Assembly: GCF_023159225.1 (NCBI RefSeq)
Contig: NC_063188.1
Span: 31,493,626-31,557,625 of the forward strand
From: Perognathus longimembris pacificus
Lineage: Eukaryota; Chordata; Mammalia; Rodentia; Heteromyidae
Direction of reading: 5' to 3'
DNA: 64,000 nucleotides
Shown here: in pieces, positions 33,985 through 44,832 of the stretch
Position numbering within the stretch: the stretch's first letter is position 1
Layout: every line of letters begins with the position of its first letter
Position numbers and translations under genes: made by a program
The notes under the pieces: generated by a model
What the model was told of the DNA's origin: nothing
Database searches by the model: none
What the model saw: the letters and a program-made list of their open reading frames with translations, nothing else

Positions 33985-34554
33985 TAGCTTATTCCTAAAC
34001 TATTTCTTGTGCCCAATTAGATTGTATAATGCCTAGAGGCAGCTCGAATCCAACTACGTTTCCCATTTGAAAAATAAGGTGCAATGCCTAACACTGAATG
34101 TGACCATTGAATTAAATGAAGTCCATCTAGACTACTCTGGAACAGCCTTCTTCCCCCCATCAGGAACAAGCCACTTCAGTAGCACTTGTTACACATGTTT
34201 TGTTTGGGGGAAATTAGCCATTCATCTTTCCTTGCTTAAGTGCAGCCTCCTGGGTTTCCTCCATGCTCCAAGGAGATAGAACTTCAGTTCTCATTCTCAA
34301 GCATTTCTAAAATGTTTCACTAGATGGCACTGTTCTCCAAGCTTCTCTCAGCCCCAAAAAGCTAGTTTTGTTTAGTGCCTTTTTTCCTCATGAGTCAAAT
34401 CAATCATCTTTTCTGCAGGCAAAAGAGTGCCCAGATGGTTTCCATAGTGCAATTTCAGAAAAGGGGGCTTGTCTTTAACAACTTGTTGTCATTTTAACAA
34501 CCTTGAAACTGAGAACAGGTGCATCTCCTTAGTGTACTTCAACTGCTCATCCAT
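33985..34554. other. No recognised repeat; one CTCF-like motif
   Basis: About 570 bases. TCACTAGATGGCA at 34317-34329 (plus strand) fits 12 of 13 positions of the CTCF core. Nothing else identified. Confidence 0.42.
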
Positions 34555-34750
34555 TGCTTATACCTGCAATCCCAGCTATTCAGGAAGTGAAGATTGGGAA
34601 GATTGTGGTCTCAGGCAAGCCCAGGCAAAAGTGTGAAAGCCTAGCTGAATAAAATAACTAAGCCAGAAGGATGGGGTTGTGATTCAAGTAGTAGAGTGCT
34701 TGCCTTGCAAGCATGAGGTGGTGAGTTCAGACCCCAATCTCAAGGAAAAC
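34555..34750 (+). repeat. B1 + ID composite SINE (older tail type), sense
   Basis: 'ttatacctgcaatcccagct' head, 'gattcaagtagtagagtgct' A box and 'gcaagcatgaggtggtgagt' tail. The tail is ID-like ('cttgccttgcaagcatgag'), not Geo-like, so it belongs with 2453-2795 and 50165-50550. Confidence 0.76.
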
Positions 34751-34959
34751 TTATTTGAGACCACATTGTATTGCAAATACTGAACTTGGTAGAGCTTAAC
34801 AGAGATGAAGCCTGACACTTGTGAAAGGCATGGTATAGTTAAGTAATAGAGGCCAATGCACAATCATATCATGAGCACTGTAATGGGATAGCACAGGATG
34901 AAGCAAGCACCTACTTCTACCCAGGGGCTCAAAGAAGTCCTTCTGCAGCCCATGACTCC

Positions 34960-35110
34960 AAAAGTTGGGTCTTAAAAATGGGCAGGTATTAACCAAGGCA
35001 GAAAGTGGCTAAATGTATTTCAGGTAGAGAAAATAGACTAAGCAGAAAGGCCTACAAGGGCAAGGAGTGTTGGTTACTGGGGAACTAGGTAATAAGAGAA
35101 AATGGGAATA
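34960..35110 (-). mobile_element. L2 fragment, antisense
   Basis: 'atttcaggtagagaaaatag' and 'aaaggcctacaagggcaagg' recall the reversed L2 '...ccaggcagagggaacagca...aaaggccctgaggc'. Weak. Confidence 0.43.
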
Positions 35111-35299
35111 AAATGGCAAGTCAAAGAATTATGATAATAATCTTACAACTAAGAGTGAATCCTTCACAAGTACTTCCTGAGATAGGAGCATCGTTCCCTT
35201 TCTTGAAAAAGAAATAATACTTTCATTTCTCCCAATCATATGATGCAGTTCAAAGTCATCCTGGCAGTTATTGAGCCTGTAATAGGATGAACATTATAC

Positions 35300-35490
35300 C
35301 AACGGTTCCTTCATGCATTACCATTTTTAATACCAGTGGAAACATGATGAGATGGGTATCATGCTAGCTATTATCATCTCCATTTTGCACATAAGGAAAT
35401 AGTTTCAGAACAGTTTAGTGACTTGCTATCAGTAATACAGAGAAGTATTGAGGCTGCAATTTGGACAGAAGCATGACTGAAAACCAGCAA
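35300..35490 (-). repeat. MIR SINE, antisense
   Basis: 'gctattatcatctccatttt', 'gcacataaggaaatagtttc' and 'agtgacttgctatcagtaat' match a reversed MIR core. Confidence 0.62.
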
Positions 35491-35616
35491 GCCACCAACA
35501 ATGCTAGTGGGTGTGGAGCTGAGAGGGACTGAGAAAACTTTGACCAAAACCTTACCCCAAGCTGTGTTTGGTAATGTTAATAACAGTAATAGTGAATGTG
35601 CTTTACATCACTTTTC

Positions 35617-35843
35617 CCCTGGGCCTGAGGCTTGAACTCAGGGCCTGGGCACTATCCATGAGCTTTTATGCTAAAGGTCAGTGCTCTACCAATTGAGCAA
35701 CCACTCTACTTCCAGATATTGGGTGAGTAATTGTAGATAAGAGTCTAATGGACTTTCCTTCCCAAGCTGGCTTCTAACTGTGATCCTTGGATCTCAGCCT
35801 CTTGAGTAGCTAGGATTACAGGTATGAGCCACCAGCTTCCAGC
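35617..35843 (-). repeat. B1-dID composite SINE, antisense
   Basis: 'ggcttgaactcagggcctgg', 'accaattgagcaaccac', 'gtagataagagtctaatgga', 'gagtagctaggattacagg'. Both modules present, moderately diverged. Confidence 0.88.
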
Positions 35844-35879
35844 TGGGTTTGCATCTTTGACATATGCTTTGTTGCTACC

Positions 35880-36065
35880 TGTGCTGAGTGTTTTGTAAGC
35901 ATTGCCGCCTTTCACCTCAACCACAATCCTGTGTTGAAGGAACAGTTGAGTTGCTATTCCTATTTTCCAGAGAAGTATACTGAGGCACAGAGAAGTTACC
36001 TAATCTGTTCAGGTACTATGGCTAGAAAGAACCAGAATTTCAAACCAAGTAGCCTTGAAATAGGG
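35880..36065 (-). repeat. MIR SINE, antisense
   Basis: 'tactgaggcacagagaagtt', 'acctaatctgttcaggtact' and 'aaccagaatttcaaacc' match a reversed MIR. Confidence 0.67.
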
Positions 36066-36089
36066 GGGGGAAAGGCATTTGGTACAAAA

Positions 36090-36235
36090 CAAACGAAGGT
36101 GAGGGGCATGAACTGGCTTGGAAGGATGGGAACTCCGATTGCTGGATTGTGGAGTGAGGGTGCCTGAAAGATCATGACTCAGAGGCTGGAGAAAGGTGCA
36201 GAAGTCACATGGCAAAGGGCCTTGGAAGTAAGGTA
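36090..36235 (-). mobile_element. L2 fragment, antisense
   Basis: 'gtcacatggcaaagggcctt' recalls the reversed L2 'gatcatgcagggccttgtaggcc'. Weak and short. Confidence 0.38.
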
Positions 36236-36341
36236 TACCAGGAGTGTGTGAGGCAGCCACAGGACAGTTGACATTTTCTCTTGCATAATTGTGCTGCTTG
36301 CAGCTGATTTCCACATACCATCAGGCACTTATGCTCTAACG

Positions 36342-36523
36342 CAGTGATTCTCACACGAGGTCCCTAAGCTAGCAGCATCAGTGACAGCTGCATTCACATG
36401 GCCACTGGGCCTAAGCAGGTCCTAGCAAATCAAATATCCTGCAGGTGAGGGTGTGGCCATTCTTGCTTTAATAATCCTCTAGAGGATTGGTTGTAATCCC
36501 AGGCCACTTCTTGAGAACCATAC
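36342..36523 (+). mobile_element. MER5A DNA transposon
   Basis: Starts 'cagtgattctcacacgaggt' and ends 'cttgagaacca', with 'agctagcagcatcagtgaca' inside: the MER5A layout, whose ends are short terminal inverted repeats. Non-autonomous hAT-Charlie element, about full length. Confidence 0.72.
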
Positions 36524-36684
36524 ATTTATGCGGTTGCTTTAATATAGCATGTGGATGAGTGTTTTTTGTCTGTTATTGATTCATGCTTCTGATGTGATTG
36601 GTCTTATGTTTCAACTCCTGGAGGCACGAGAGTGGGTCTTCTCTTTGATTGCCCTCCTAGGCACCCCTTCCTTCTGCCCTAGGG

Positions 36685-36850
36685 CCTATAGCACGATGGA
36701 TACCCTAGGCCTGCAACTAACTAGCTGTGACCAAGCCACTTAATTTTGTGTGTGTGTGCTTCAGCCTATCAGTAAAATGGGAAAATAAAATAATAATAAA
36801 TAATGCTTATCTTAATCCTTTACTGTATCAAGACTTAACACAAGTAACAC
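36685..36850 (+). repeat. MIR SINE, sense
   Basis: 'actaactagctgtgaccaag', 'ccacttaattttgtg' and 'cagtaaaatgggaaaataaa' give the MIR core, with a short GT expansion inside. Confidence 0.65.
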
Positions 36851-36859
36851 AGTTCTTCG

Positions 36860-38019
36860 AAGTGCCTATCAAGTGCTCAGTTTTATATATTATGGTTTTA
36901 TATATTATATGGTTCTTTGTGTTTAGCATCCAATAACAAAGTTAATGTAAATGAAGAGCGAAGAGAATTTAAAAAGGAAGGCTAGGATTGCAGGTCAGAA
37001 AAAAGGAGAAAAGAAAATCTGCCGTGAGTAGATTGAGCAGCCCTCATTACTCAGTTAAGCCTTGCTGTGCAGAAGTTAGAATTTATATGGAATCAGAGAA
37101 GGAGGTGGGAGGAGAAGAGCAACAGAGGCAGAGATGGTCCAGATCCTATTTATGTACTGTGAAATGTCCAGAATGGGAAAATCCAGAGAATCTATATGAA
37201 TTACATTTCTAAAAGCTACTTTCAAATCCAAATAGGACTGGTCCATCTTTTTCTCTAATTGAGCCTAAGGAAATTAGGCACAAACAGACACAGAACTCAA
37301 ACCAGGAAAGAAAGGCAGTCTTGTGATCAAACTTTGTTCTATTTCATTTGCTTGCCACATAGAGGCACCCAACTCATTTCCTGTGCTTTATTTGTAAAGA
37401 CAGAAAGCCTGACATTTTCATTAAGTCCCACTGTATCGATGGCACAAGAGACAGGCATAATCTGATTGCAATAAAATGCCACCCAAGACTGGTGGCTAAT
37501 GGAAACAAATCCCACAAACTTGAGGTTAACATGGATGAGAATATCAACCTTTATTTTCTAAGTCCTCAGGTGTCATAACCTAGTCAAATAGTCCTAGAAG
37601 ATCTAGATATAACCCTCAAGGGTCCAAACCACTTTATTTTTCTTCTAAGTGTTTAGAGTTTCCAAGAAAATCATTTAATGTTTATCTCATTAAGTGATAA
37701 AAGCACTTAGGCATTTCATAATGCAGGAGGGATGAATGAAAACTTGGTAACTCTTGAGGTTTCAATATATGCTCCATGAGGTTGATTATGGGGAGATGGC
37801 CATTTTATTTTATTAAAGATAGTCTAAACATTTCTGCTTCATAGAGCCTCTGTGTCACACGATTGTCTCCTGCCAAGAGAATTCTACCAGAAAAAATCAG
37901 AGACAAGTCAAATAAGCAGCGGATGCTGATACAAAATTTCAATGAGGGCCAAAGGGAGAGCATGTTGTATAGTACTAGACGGAAGGATGACACATATAGC
38001 ACAGGCAGAACTACAATTT
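36860..38019. other. No recognised feature
   Basis: About 1.15 kb of unassigned, probably unique sequence. A 16-bp unit ('ttttatatattatggt') is tandemly repeated near 36882-36912. Confidence 0.45.
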
Positions 38020-38215
38020 TTAAAATTTAATTTTATTGTGTTATGGTGATGTACAGAGGGGTTATAGTTACATAAGTAAGGTAATGAGTACATTTCTTGT
38101 TAAATATTGTTATCCCCTTCCTCATTTCTCTCCCACTTTCCCTCCCCCCGACTCTCCCCCCACCCCAAGTGGTAAAGTTCATTTCCAACATATTGTCTTG
38201 TATCACTGTTGCATT
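38020..38215 (-). mobile_element. L1 3' UTR (type B), antisense
   Basis: 'gtgatgtacagaggggttat', CT/C-rich block at 38111-38164 and 'ttcatttccaacatattgtc' mark type B. The end is overrun by the SINE that follows. Confidence 0.87.
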
Positions 38216-38221
38216 TTTATT

Positions 38222-38460
38222 ATTTATTTTTTTGTCAGTCACAGGGCTTGAACTCAGAGCCTGAACACAGCCCCTGAGCTTTTCTGCTCAAGGCTAGTGC
38301 TCTGCTACTTTGAGCCACAGCCCCATTTTTTGTTTTCTGGTGGCTAATTAGAGATAAGAGTCCCAGGGACTTTCCTGCCCAGGCTGACTTCAAACCATGA
38401 TGCTCAGATCTCAGCCTCCTGAGTAGCTAAGATTATAGGCATGAGCCACCAGTGCCTGGA
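38222..38460 (-). repeat. B1-dID composite SINE, antisense
   Basis: 'tgtcagtcacagggcttgaa', 'tttctgctcaaggctagtgc', 'gataagagtcccagggactt', 'gagccaccagtgcctgg'. Complete, low divergence. Confidence 0.92.
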
Positions 38461-38811
38461 AACAATTTTTATTTTTAATGAATTATTTTTCTTAGTATAT
38501 ACTAATTGCACAGGGAAGTGTTGTTGTAATTTCCCATTCATGCATATAATGGAATTTGATCAGATTCACTATCATAGTGAAATGAACAGTAGGAATCTGT
38601 ATAGGACCAGTGGCCCATTTGAATATATAGACTCTGAAATGAGGCTACTTGGGATCAAATATTGACCATCTTCTCTATTTTCCTAACTTCCTAAGATTTT
38701 AGTAAACTCAATGGGGTAATTTCCTTCATGGAGACACAATGGAAACATGCTTTCTCTTATATGTTGAAATTATGTCTAAAATATAAGCATATATGAAGAC
38801 ACATACAGGGC

Positions 38812-38817
38812 ATATGC

Positions 38818-38848
<31 letters not shown>

Positions 38849-38850
38849 CA
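38812..38850. repeat. AT-rich (TA)n microsatellite
   Basis: Mostly TA with CATA interruptions. Confidence 0.93.
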
Positions 38851-38879
38851 TGATCAAATTGACTAAAGCATGGTAGACA

Positions 38880-39215
38880 CAAGTGTGGGTTTCTACTATG
38901 TAACCCCTTTGAACAATTAACAGTTTAACAAAATAAATACCAGGAAGCTGAAACATGCCTTTTCTGAGAGGGGTGGGGAATGAAGAGAGGGATGTAGATG
39001 AATGGAGAGTAGAATTGTGAGTGAATAGTCATAGCACTCAGTGTACATACATGAAAATGAAACCAGGAAATGAGGGGAGGGCAGAGGTTCAGAGAGATAT
39101 GGGAGAGAATGATTGAGGGAGTGACATTGATTAAGATGCATTATCTTATAAATTGACACTTTGAATTGAAACTCCTTTGCACAGTTATGTAGACATGATT
39201 TTCTAAATGATTTAA
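38880..39215 (+). mobile_element. Old L1 3' UTR (type C), sense
   Basis: Purine-rich body, then 'gtgacattgattaagatgca' and 'gaaactcctttgcacagtta'. The same landmarks are reversed at 19.9 kb. Confidence 0.62.
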
Positions 39216-39299
39216 AATTATCTGAAGCAATCTAATGAGAATGTTGATGCACAAATACTGGGTGGTGAGTAATTAGATGGCAATCATATTATTATTTGT

Positions 39300-39830
39300 A
39301 TTTTTGCAGGTCTCTGACATACATAGGTATGGTGTCTGCCCCCTCCTTTTGAATCTTGTAAGGCAACCTTTAGAACTCATCAGATGTTGTGGGAGTAATT
39401 GTTATTTTTGAGGCTAGATCAGAGAAGGCAATTTCTGTTTCCTCTGCTTATGAGAACACTTTTGCTTAGAGCCCTGTGCCATCATGTAAGGACTCTGAAC
39501 AAGCTGAAGCTACTGGACAGTTAAGGAAGTCAGTTGTGTGCAAAGGCCACATTGTAGATACTTGGTTAGATACTTCTGGTGTTTGCATCTGCTTAGCCTA
39601 TGTACTCATGTTCTTGCAGAAATCTTCAGATGACTCTAGCCCCCAGCCCTCAGTCACCCCCAGCCTTCAAGTGTTCCCAGAGCCAACACACACTGTGGAC
39701 AAGAGACAATTGTCTTCATTGTTCCTCTTTTACATGTATGACCCAAGGAATCCATGCCCATAGTGAAATCATGGTGGTTTTCAACTATTAAATTGGGTAG
39801 CCATTTGTAACAATAGGTTTGAAATATTTC
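39300..39830 (+). mobile_element. MLT1-type MaLR LTR, sense
   Basis: 'gaggctagatcagagaaggc', 'cttcagatgactctagcccc' and the end 'tggtggttttcaactattaa' follow the MLT1 layout. Termini unclear. Its 39622-39674 segment was the apparent donor of an inverted duplication downstream. Confidence 0.52.
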
Positions 39831-40700
39831 AGAATTTCAGGATCACAACTCCATCATTCTACCACCAACAACTCAGGTTTGGCTCATGTGGGCAAGAGTT
39901 AAGATCTGCCTTTTGGCATCATTTAAAGACCTTGAATCTCCTCCATACATCACTTCTTTTGAAGGTCTATAATCACTCCAATCAAGATTTGTCCGACAGA
40001 TTTTAGTTCTGAAAGTCCACTAATACAAATAACCACTACTCTTATAGAGGTGGAGGGAAAAGAAAGGAAGTCATCCTATGCATAAAATGTTTTAGCTTTA
40101 GCCTTCTGAAAAAAACACCAAATGAGTTTTAAAACCCACAGTTTAAAATAAGGCAAATAAATTCATCATCATATAGCCTTAAACATAACCTATTCCATCA
40201 CCAGGCTCACTACATGTCCTACGTTGTAAATTATTTTTTGACCTAGCCATTTTCTTGTAACTAGCATAAATATTAATGGTAGTACTTCACCACTGTAGTG
40301 CATTTGTTCAAGTAGAATTAGTCTATAGATTGAGTGATTAGTGGTCATTGGCCAAACATGTAATGGCTAAAATAGTCTCTTTTGATAATATATTTGTAAT
40401 CTCAAAAATCTTGTGACATTGTGCAGCTGCAGAAATGCTAAACAATGGTATCAGTAAAAACAAAATGCATTAACCATTAATGCTTTGTGGAGAGAAAAGT
40501 GCATTAATTCAGTGTGTTTAAAGTTCAAAGTGTAACTTTGTTCCATATAAATGGTGAACATTTAAATTTGAATAGTGTTTTGATATTTAATATATATGTA
40601 TCATCTTTTAGAACTGTTCTTATAATCTTTAAATAGTGTGCGAAGGGGTTCTGATTCCTCATATCAGGTTCTGAGTGCAATGCATCCTTATCAGTGTCTT
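39831..40700. other. Repeat-poor AT-rich interval
   Basis: About 870 bases without recognised repeats, rich in TAAT-type homeodomain cores, with a 17-bp palindromic site at 40467-40483 (GCATTAA, 3-bp spacer, TTAATGC). Could be conserved non-coding sequence, but conservation cannot be judged here. Confidence 0.35.
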
Positions 40701-40753
40701 ACACTTGAAGGCTGGGGGTGACTGAGGGCTGGGGACTAGAGTCATCTGAAGAT
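40701..40753. repeat. 53-bp inverted duplicate of 39622-39674
   Basis: Matches the reverse complement of 39622-39674 at 52 of 53 positions, then similarity stops abruptly on both sides. Spacer 1026 bp. The identity is far too high for two independent MLT1 insertions. Confidence 0.93.
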
Positions 40754-41257
40754 CTCTGTGTGTCCAGTTCTCTGAGAACTCCCATGTAAGATGAAAACTG
40801 TCATTTTGGAGAGGTATAGTGAGGGAAGAATAATGATGGGGTTTTATGCAGGAAGTATCATTGGAATCCTTTCCAACCTTGAGGGCTTGTGAATTTTTGG
40901 TCAAAAAAGACCCTCTCAGGAGAAACATGCGTCTATGAATGGGAAAAGCTAGTGATTAATAAATCACTTATGAATACTATTCCTCTCTCCATGTTTTCCC
41001 TGAGACTCTCAGAGGAAGGGGACGTAGGGCACTCAGGGAGTCTGGATCAGCCTTTTCTGAATGCAGATGTAATGATGCAAAATTGAGCTCCCCTCTGTGA
41101 ATTCAAACAGGGTAGCAGCACACGGTTACCATGGCTACTGCTTTATGGCAAAAGTTCTTGTCTGATGCCAGGAAAGGGTGCATGGCAGACTGTGGCCAAC
41201 TAGCTGTCTTGGAATGCTAACACTGTCTGGAAACCACCCTAATCTCTGCAGTGCTGG

Positions 41258-41269
41258 CCAGCAGAGGGC
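41258..41269 (+). promoter_or_regulatory. Candidate CTCF binding motif
   Basis: CCAGCAGAGGGC fits the first 12 core positions of CCASYAGRKGGCR. The next base is T, outside the pattern. In non-repeat sequence. Confidence 0.38.
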
Positions 41270-41352
41270 TCTATGACCTACTGTTGGAGGCCCCCAGGAC
41301 AGCCAGAAGGGCTTCACAGAGAGATGACAGCTACAATTGCTCCTGCTGCTGC

Positions 41353-41365
41353 TGCCACCTGGTGT
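41353..41365 (-). promoter_or_regulatory. Candidate CTCF binding motif, opposite strand
   Basis: The minus strand reads ACACCAGGTGGCA, 12 of 13 positions of the CTCF core. It faces the plus-strand motif 84 bp upstream. Also contains a CACCTG E-box. Confidence 0.35.
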
Positions 41366-42229
41366 TCTGTGAGGAGCGGGACCCAATTGATTCTCAAGAG
41401 AACACTACCATCCAAGGGGAAAGAACTTTCCCAAGACCTTAGGTGGCTATTCAACCCTGCCTCAGTAGGCCCACTCTGATCCAGAATTAGCCATGCTTTG
41501 TGGATTAGAGGTTAGTCTCTTTTGCTTTTCTTTATCTTGTGTCCATCTGTATTTTTCTTCTCATTCATCTCTTCTCTACCCTGTGTTGTTCCCCTTCCTC
41601 TTCTTTCTTCTTTCATCAGCTCTCTTTTCTTTCCCCTCTAGCTTACTACCTGTTGGGTGTTCCATAGTTCTCTCTTGCTATCCCTCCCTCCCCACCCGTT
41701 TTCCTCCACCTCAAGCACTATTTATTTGATCTTTTCCTCTTTTCTCATTTAAAAAGTATCCTGTTTTATCTTATCCTCTTTTGTATCTCAGGTCATTTTT
41801 TTCTCTTTATTCCTTTTTGATCTTCTAACTCAATCTATCCACTATTGTTTATCTAGAGGTTACAAACTGGTGACTGGTGAGTGAAATTTGGCTGACAGTT
41901 GGGTTTTCTTTGGCCCACAGTATGTTTTTTCTTAATAAGTTATTTGCTAGCATTAAGTCATCAGGACATTTCCTATTTTAAAAGTCTAGTCTTTGAACTT
42001 TACTTGAAAATTACAGTCCTGACTATTTCCGTCAGATGATGATCATGCAGAGATCAGCTGGGCTGTGATGAGTCAGGTCCTCTTTGGTGAGGCAGGTTCT
42101 CTGCAGTGTGCTACCAGCCTGCCAAGTCTCCTTCCCTAGTTGTAGGTTACCTCTCTCCCTCCCATACATTTTAAATAAGGGATTCATATCGAGTCTCCAA
42201 TATCTTTGCTTTCTTCAGTTTGTACCTTG

Positions 42230-42475
42230 TGTTGTTGAGAGGCAGTAAAGCCACAGGTTAATCTCCTAATCTCTGAAGTCACTTAGAACTGGGGTCCAGT
42301 TTCTTTTTTCAAGCTGGACAACCACAGGTGCATCTCTCAGTTAATTTCAAGCTCATCTATGAAATAAGGGTTTGTTAATACCTATCTCCTGAGACTATTG
42401 GGGGAATGACATAAGATAAAGCTTGCAGTGTGTTTGGTGCAGTATCTGCACAGAATTGACCCTCAGTTAATACTA
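42230..42475 (+). repeat. MIR SINE, sense, diverged
   Basis: 'gaggcagtaaagccacaggt', 'tcaagctcatctatgaaata' and 'taatacctatctcctgagac' follow the MIR order to 'gaccctcagttaatac'. Confidence 0.6.
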
Positions 42476-42744
42476 TCTTTCTACTCTTCCTGCCATCTTC
42501 TGCAAAGGTTTCAAACCTTCTTCTTTCCTCTTACCATCTCCCTCCACCTCTTGCCTCTCAGTCCATATTTGTGCATCTAGGCTGCATTAGTCTCTTTTTC
42601 TGCTCTTATTTCCCTTCTCTGTCTCAATATTCAAAGTTTATTCTAATATTTACCTTTCCATTAGTACTTCCTTCTTTGCTTCCTTCTTCCTAGCTCTCTG
42701 ACTTGCTCCTTCCCTCCTCACTCCGTTTTTTCATAGGAATATTT

Positions 42745-42960
42745 TGTTTTAGTGTCAGTGCTGAGGTTTGAACTCAGGGCTTCACACTCTCACTCTGCCT
42801 TTTAAAAGTATACCACTAGAATCCCACCTCCACTTCCTCATTGTCACTGGAGATAAGGGAACCTTGGGCTTTTCTGCCTGATTTGACTTTAAATTGTGAC
42901 CCTCAAATTTTTGTCTCCTAAGTAGCTAGGATTATAAGCATGAGGCACGTGTGCCTAGCT
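42745..42960 (-). repeat. B1-dID composite SINE, antisense, diverged
   Basis: 'tgaggtttgaactcagggct', 'cactggagataagggaacct', 'taagtagctaggattataag'. Older than neighbouring copies. Confidence 0.77.
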
Positions 42961-43547
42961 TCTCTTAGGCTTTGAAATCTGGAATTTTAGAATTATTGCA
43001 TAAAGGAATATGTAAAGCTAAGTTCCTTTTCATCATCAGATCTTAAAATGTTTGCAATTGGGTAAGAAAAAGTAAAAAACTATATATCTAAAGGTTGTCT
43101 TCTAGATTTTTTCAAGCCCGAACACAAGCTGATCCTATAGGCTGAAGCTTCCCCTCTGTCTAAAACAGATCCTCAGGAGTTTTTAAAATTGTGAAGGGCT
43201 ATTGAAATTTCCCTTTATTATGAAATATACCCGATATATGAAATACATATATACCTCCACTACTAAGTCTAAGTAAACTGAATATTTAGCAATGCAGTGC
43301 CTTTCTTTTATTCCCCCCCCTGCTTTTCCTCCAGAGGTTCCCGCCATGTAAATGGTGTTATCATCATTTCATAGAATTCTTTATTGTTTCTGTAGGTATG
43401 TAGCAGCAGGAGCTCTTTCAAAGTCTTTGCCAACTCCCTAGCAGAAGATTCACACTGTTCTGTCAGAAGTCACAGAAGAAAAGAAGTTCTGATTTTTTTG
43501 TGTGTGCACACAACTTTTAGCTTCACTCGAGGTTGCTAACAGATAGT
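42961..43547. other. No recognised feature
   Basis: About 590 bases without an assignable element. Confidence 0.42.
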
Positions 43548-43675
43548 GTGGTAGTTCAGAACATGGACTCTCCAGCCACAGTGACTAGATCTGAAGCCTG
43601 ATGGTGCACTGCTTGACTATGTAACCTTGCAGAATCTTTAGTGTCTGGGATATAGTAAGAGTTCCATAAATGGAA
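43548..43675 (+). repeat. MIR SINE, sense, internally deleted
   Basis: 'gttcagaacatggactctcc' (MIR head) joins 'agtgtctgggatatagtaag' (MIR tail) with most of the core missing. Confidence 0.6.
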
Positions 43676-43689
43676 ACCTTTTCTTCTCT

Positions 43690-43805
43690 TTTCCTTTTTT
43701 TTTCTTTTGGAGACAGGTTCTCCTTATATAGCTCAGGCTGATCTTGAGCTCACAGTCTTCTTTCCTTGGCCTTCTTAGACCTGGAATTACAGATGTAGGT
43801 AGCAA
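43690..43805 (-). repeat. B1-like monomer, antisense
   Basis: 'ttttggagacaggttctcct', 'agctcaggctgatcttgagc' and 'cctggaattacagatg' match a reversed B1/7SL monomer without tRNA-like tail. Confidence 0.65.
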
Positions 43806-44130
43806 ATGAAAATGTTTGGTTAGTATGGGTATAGGGTACTTGTTAGATAATGAAGATGAATACCTTCTAACTTTGGAGTCAACAAGCAGAGGCTTTTGGT
43901 ATAGGTAAAGATTGGTGTGAGGGTGAGAAGAGAAATCTCTTCAACCTGGAGGAAACAGACCCAGAGTAAGAGAACATAGGTGCCATCCTAGGGTAATTAG
44001 TGCCTTGTAAGGTGTTTAGATCTTGTAACAGTTTTCTTCCAAGAACACATTCCTAATAAGGGTTTGAATATTTTTGCTATTAAAAGATGATGCTGTGATC
44101 ATACTTATGCAATGATAACAAGTTTTGATC

Positions 44131-44131
44131 C

Positions 44132-44187
<56 letters not shown>
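44131..44187. repeat. (CA)n microsatellite
   Basis: About 28 uninterrupted CA units, likely polymorphic. Confidence 0.97.
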
Positions 44188-44189
<2 letters not shown>

Positions 44190-44239
44190 GGGGAGAATAT
44201 CCCAGTCACAAAATGCAGCAAAACAGAAAAAAAAGATAG

Positions 44240-44345
44240 TCATAATGGTGCATGCTTGCAATCCCAGCAATAGCAAGTCTGAGTCAGGATTGTGAGATTG
44301 TGAGTTTGAGGTGAATTTGGACTACATAGCAAAAATCCCTATCAA
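44240..44345 (+). repeat. B1-like monomer, sense
   Basis: 'aatggtgcatgcttgcaatc', 'tgagtttgaggtgaatttgg' and 'ctacatagcaaaaatcccta' plus an A-run: a 7SL-derived monomer. Confidence 0.66.
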
Positions 44346-44633
44346 AAATGAAAAAAAAAAGATGGAAGGGAGCAATGGAGAGTGAGAGGAAAAGGAAACG
44401 GATATAAAGAAAAGTAGAAAATGAAAGAAATATAGAAGATAAATTCATCTTAGTTTGTTATTGTTGATTTAAGGCTTAATCTTGGGATTCTATGACTGTT
44501 GGGGTACCACTGAGGTATGTGAAAAGCTTGATGTGGGGAGGCTGTTCAGTCAGCAGAAGACTAATATTTGAAACATTAGGTGAAAGTAACTGTGCATTAT
44601 ATAAGTAAAAAATGTTTATAAGAAACCCTGTCA

Positions 44634-44832
44634 GGGGTCTGGGAATGTGGTCTAGTGGTAGAGTGCTTGCCTCGCGTGTATCTTCATACACCCTGGGTTT
44701 GATTCCTTACCACCTAAACAGAAAAGGCCAGAAGTGGCACAGTGGCTCAAGTGGTAGAGCGCTAGCCTTGATCAAAAAGAAGCCAGGACAGTGTTCAGGC
44801 CCTGAGTTCAAGCCCCAGGACTGGCAAAAAAC
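44634..44832 (+). repeat. IDL-Geo dimeric SINE, sense, imperfect TSD
   Basis: Left ID-like monomer ('gggaatgtggtctagtggta', 'gggtttgattcc'), right Geo-like monomer ('agtggcacagtggctcaagt', 'gagttcaagccccaggactg'). The duplication 44620-44633 / 44833-44846 matches 12 of 14. Older than the 13.4-kb copy. Confidence 0.9.

Larger units (their letters stand above)
40754..42229. other. Repeat-poor interval with CT-rich tract
   Basis: About 1.5 kb. The section 41100-41460 is GC-richer and carries two CTCF-like motifs. 41510-41720 is strongly pyrimidine-rich. Open frames at 41135-41479 are short, overlap in conflicting frames and show no family. Confidence 0.42.

Noticed and set aside
39600..40928. 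Two open frames on opposite strands sharing a 17-residue peptide
   Set aside because: The shared peptide results from the DNA-level inverted 53-bp duplication, not from a protein family.
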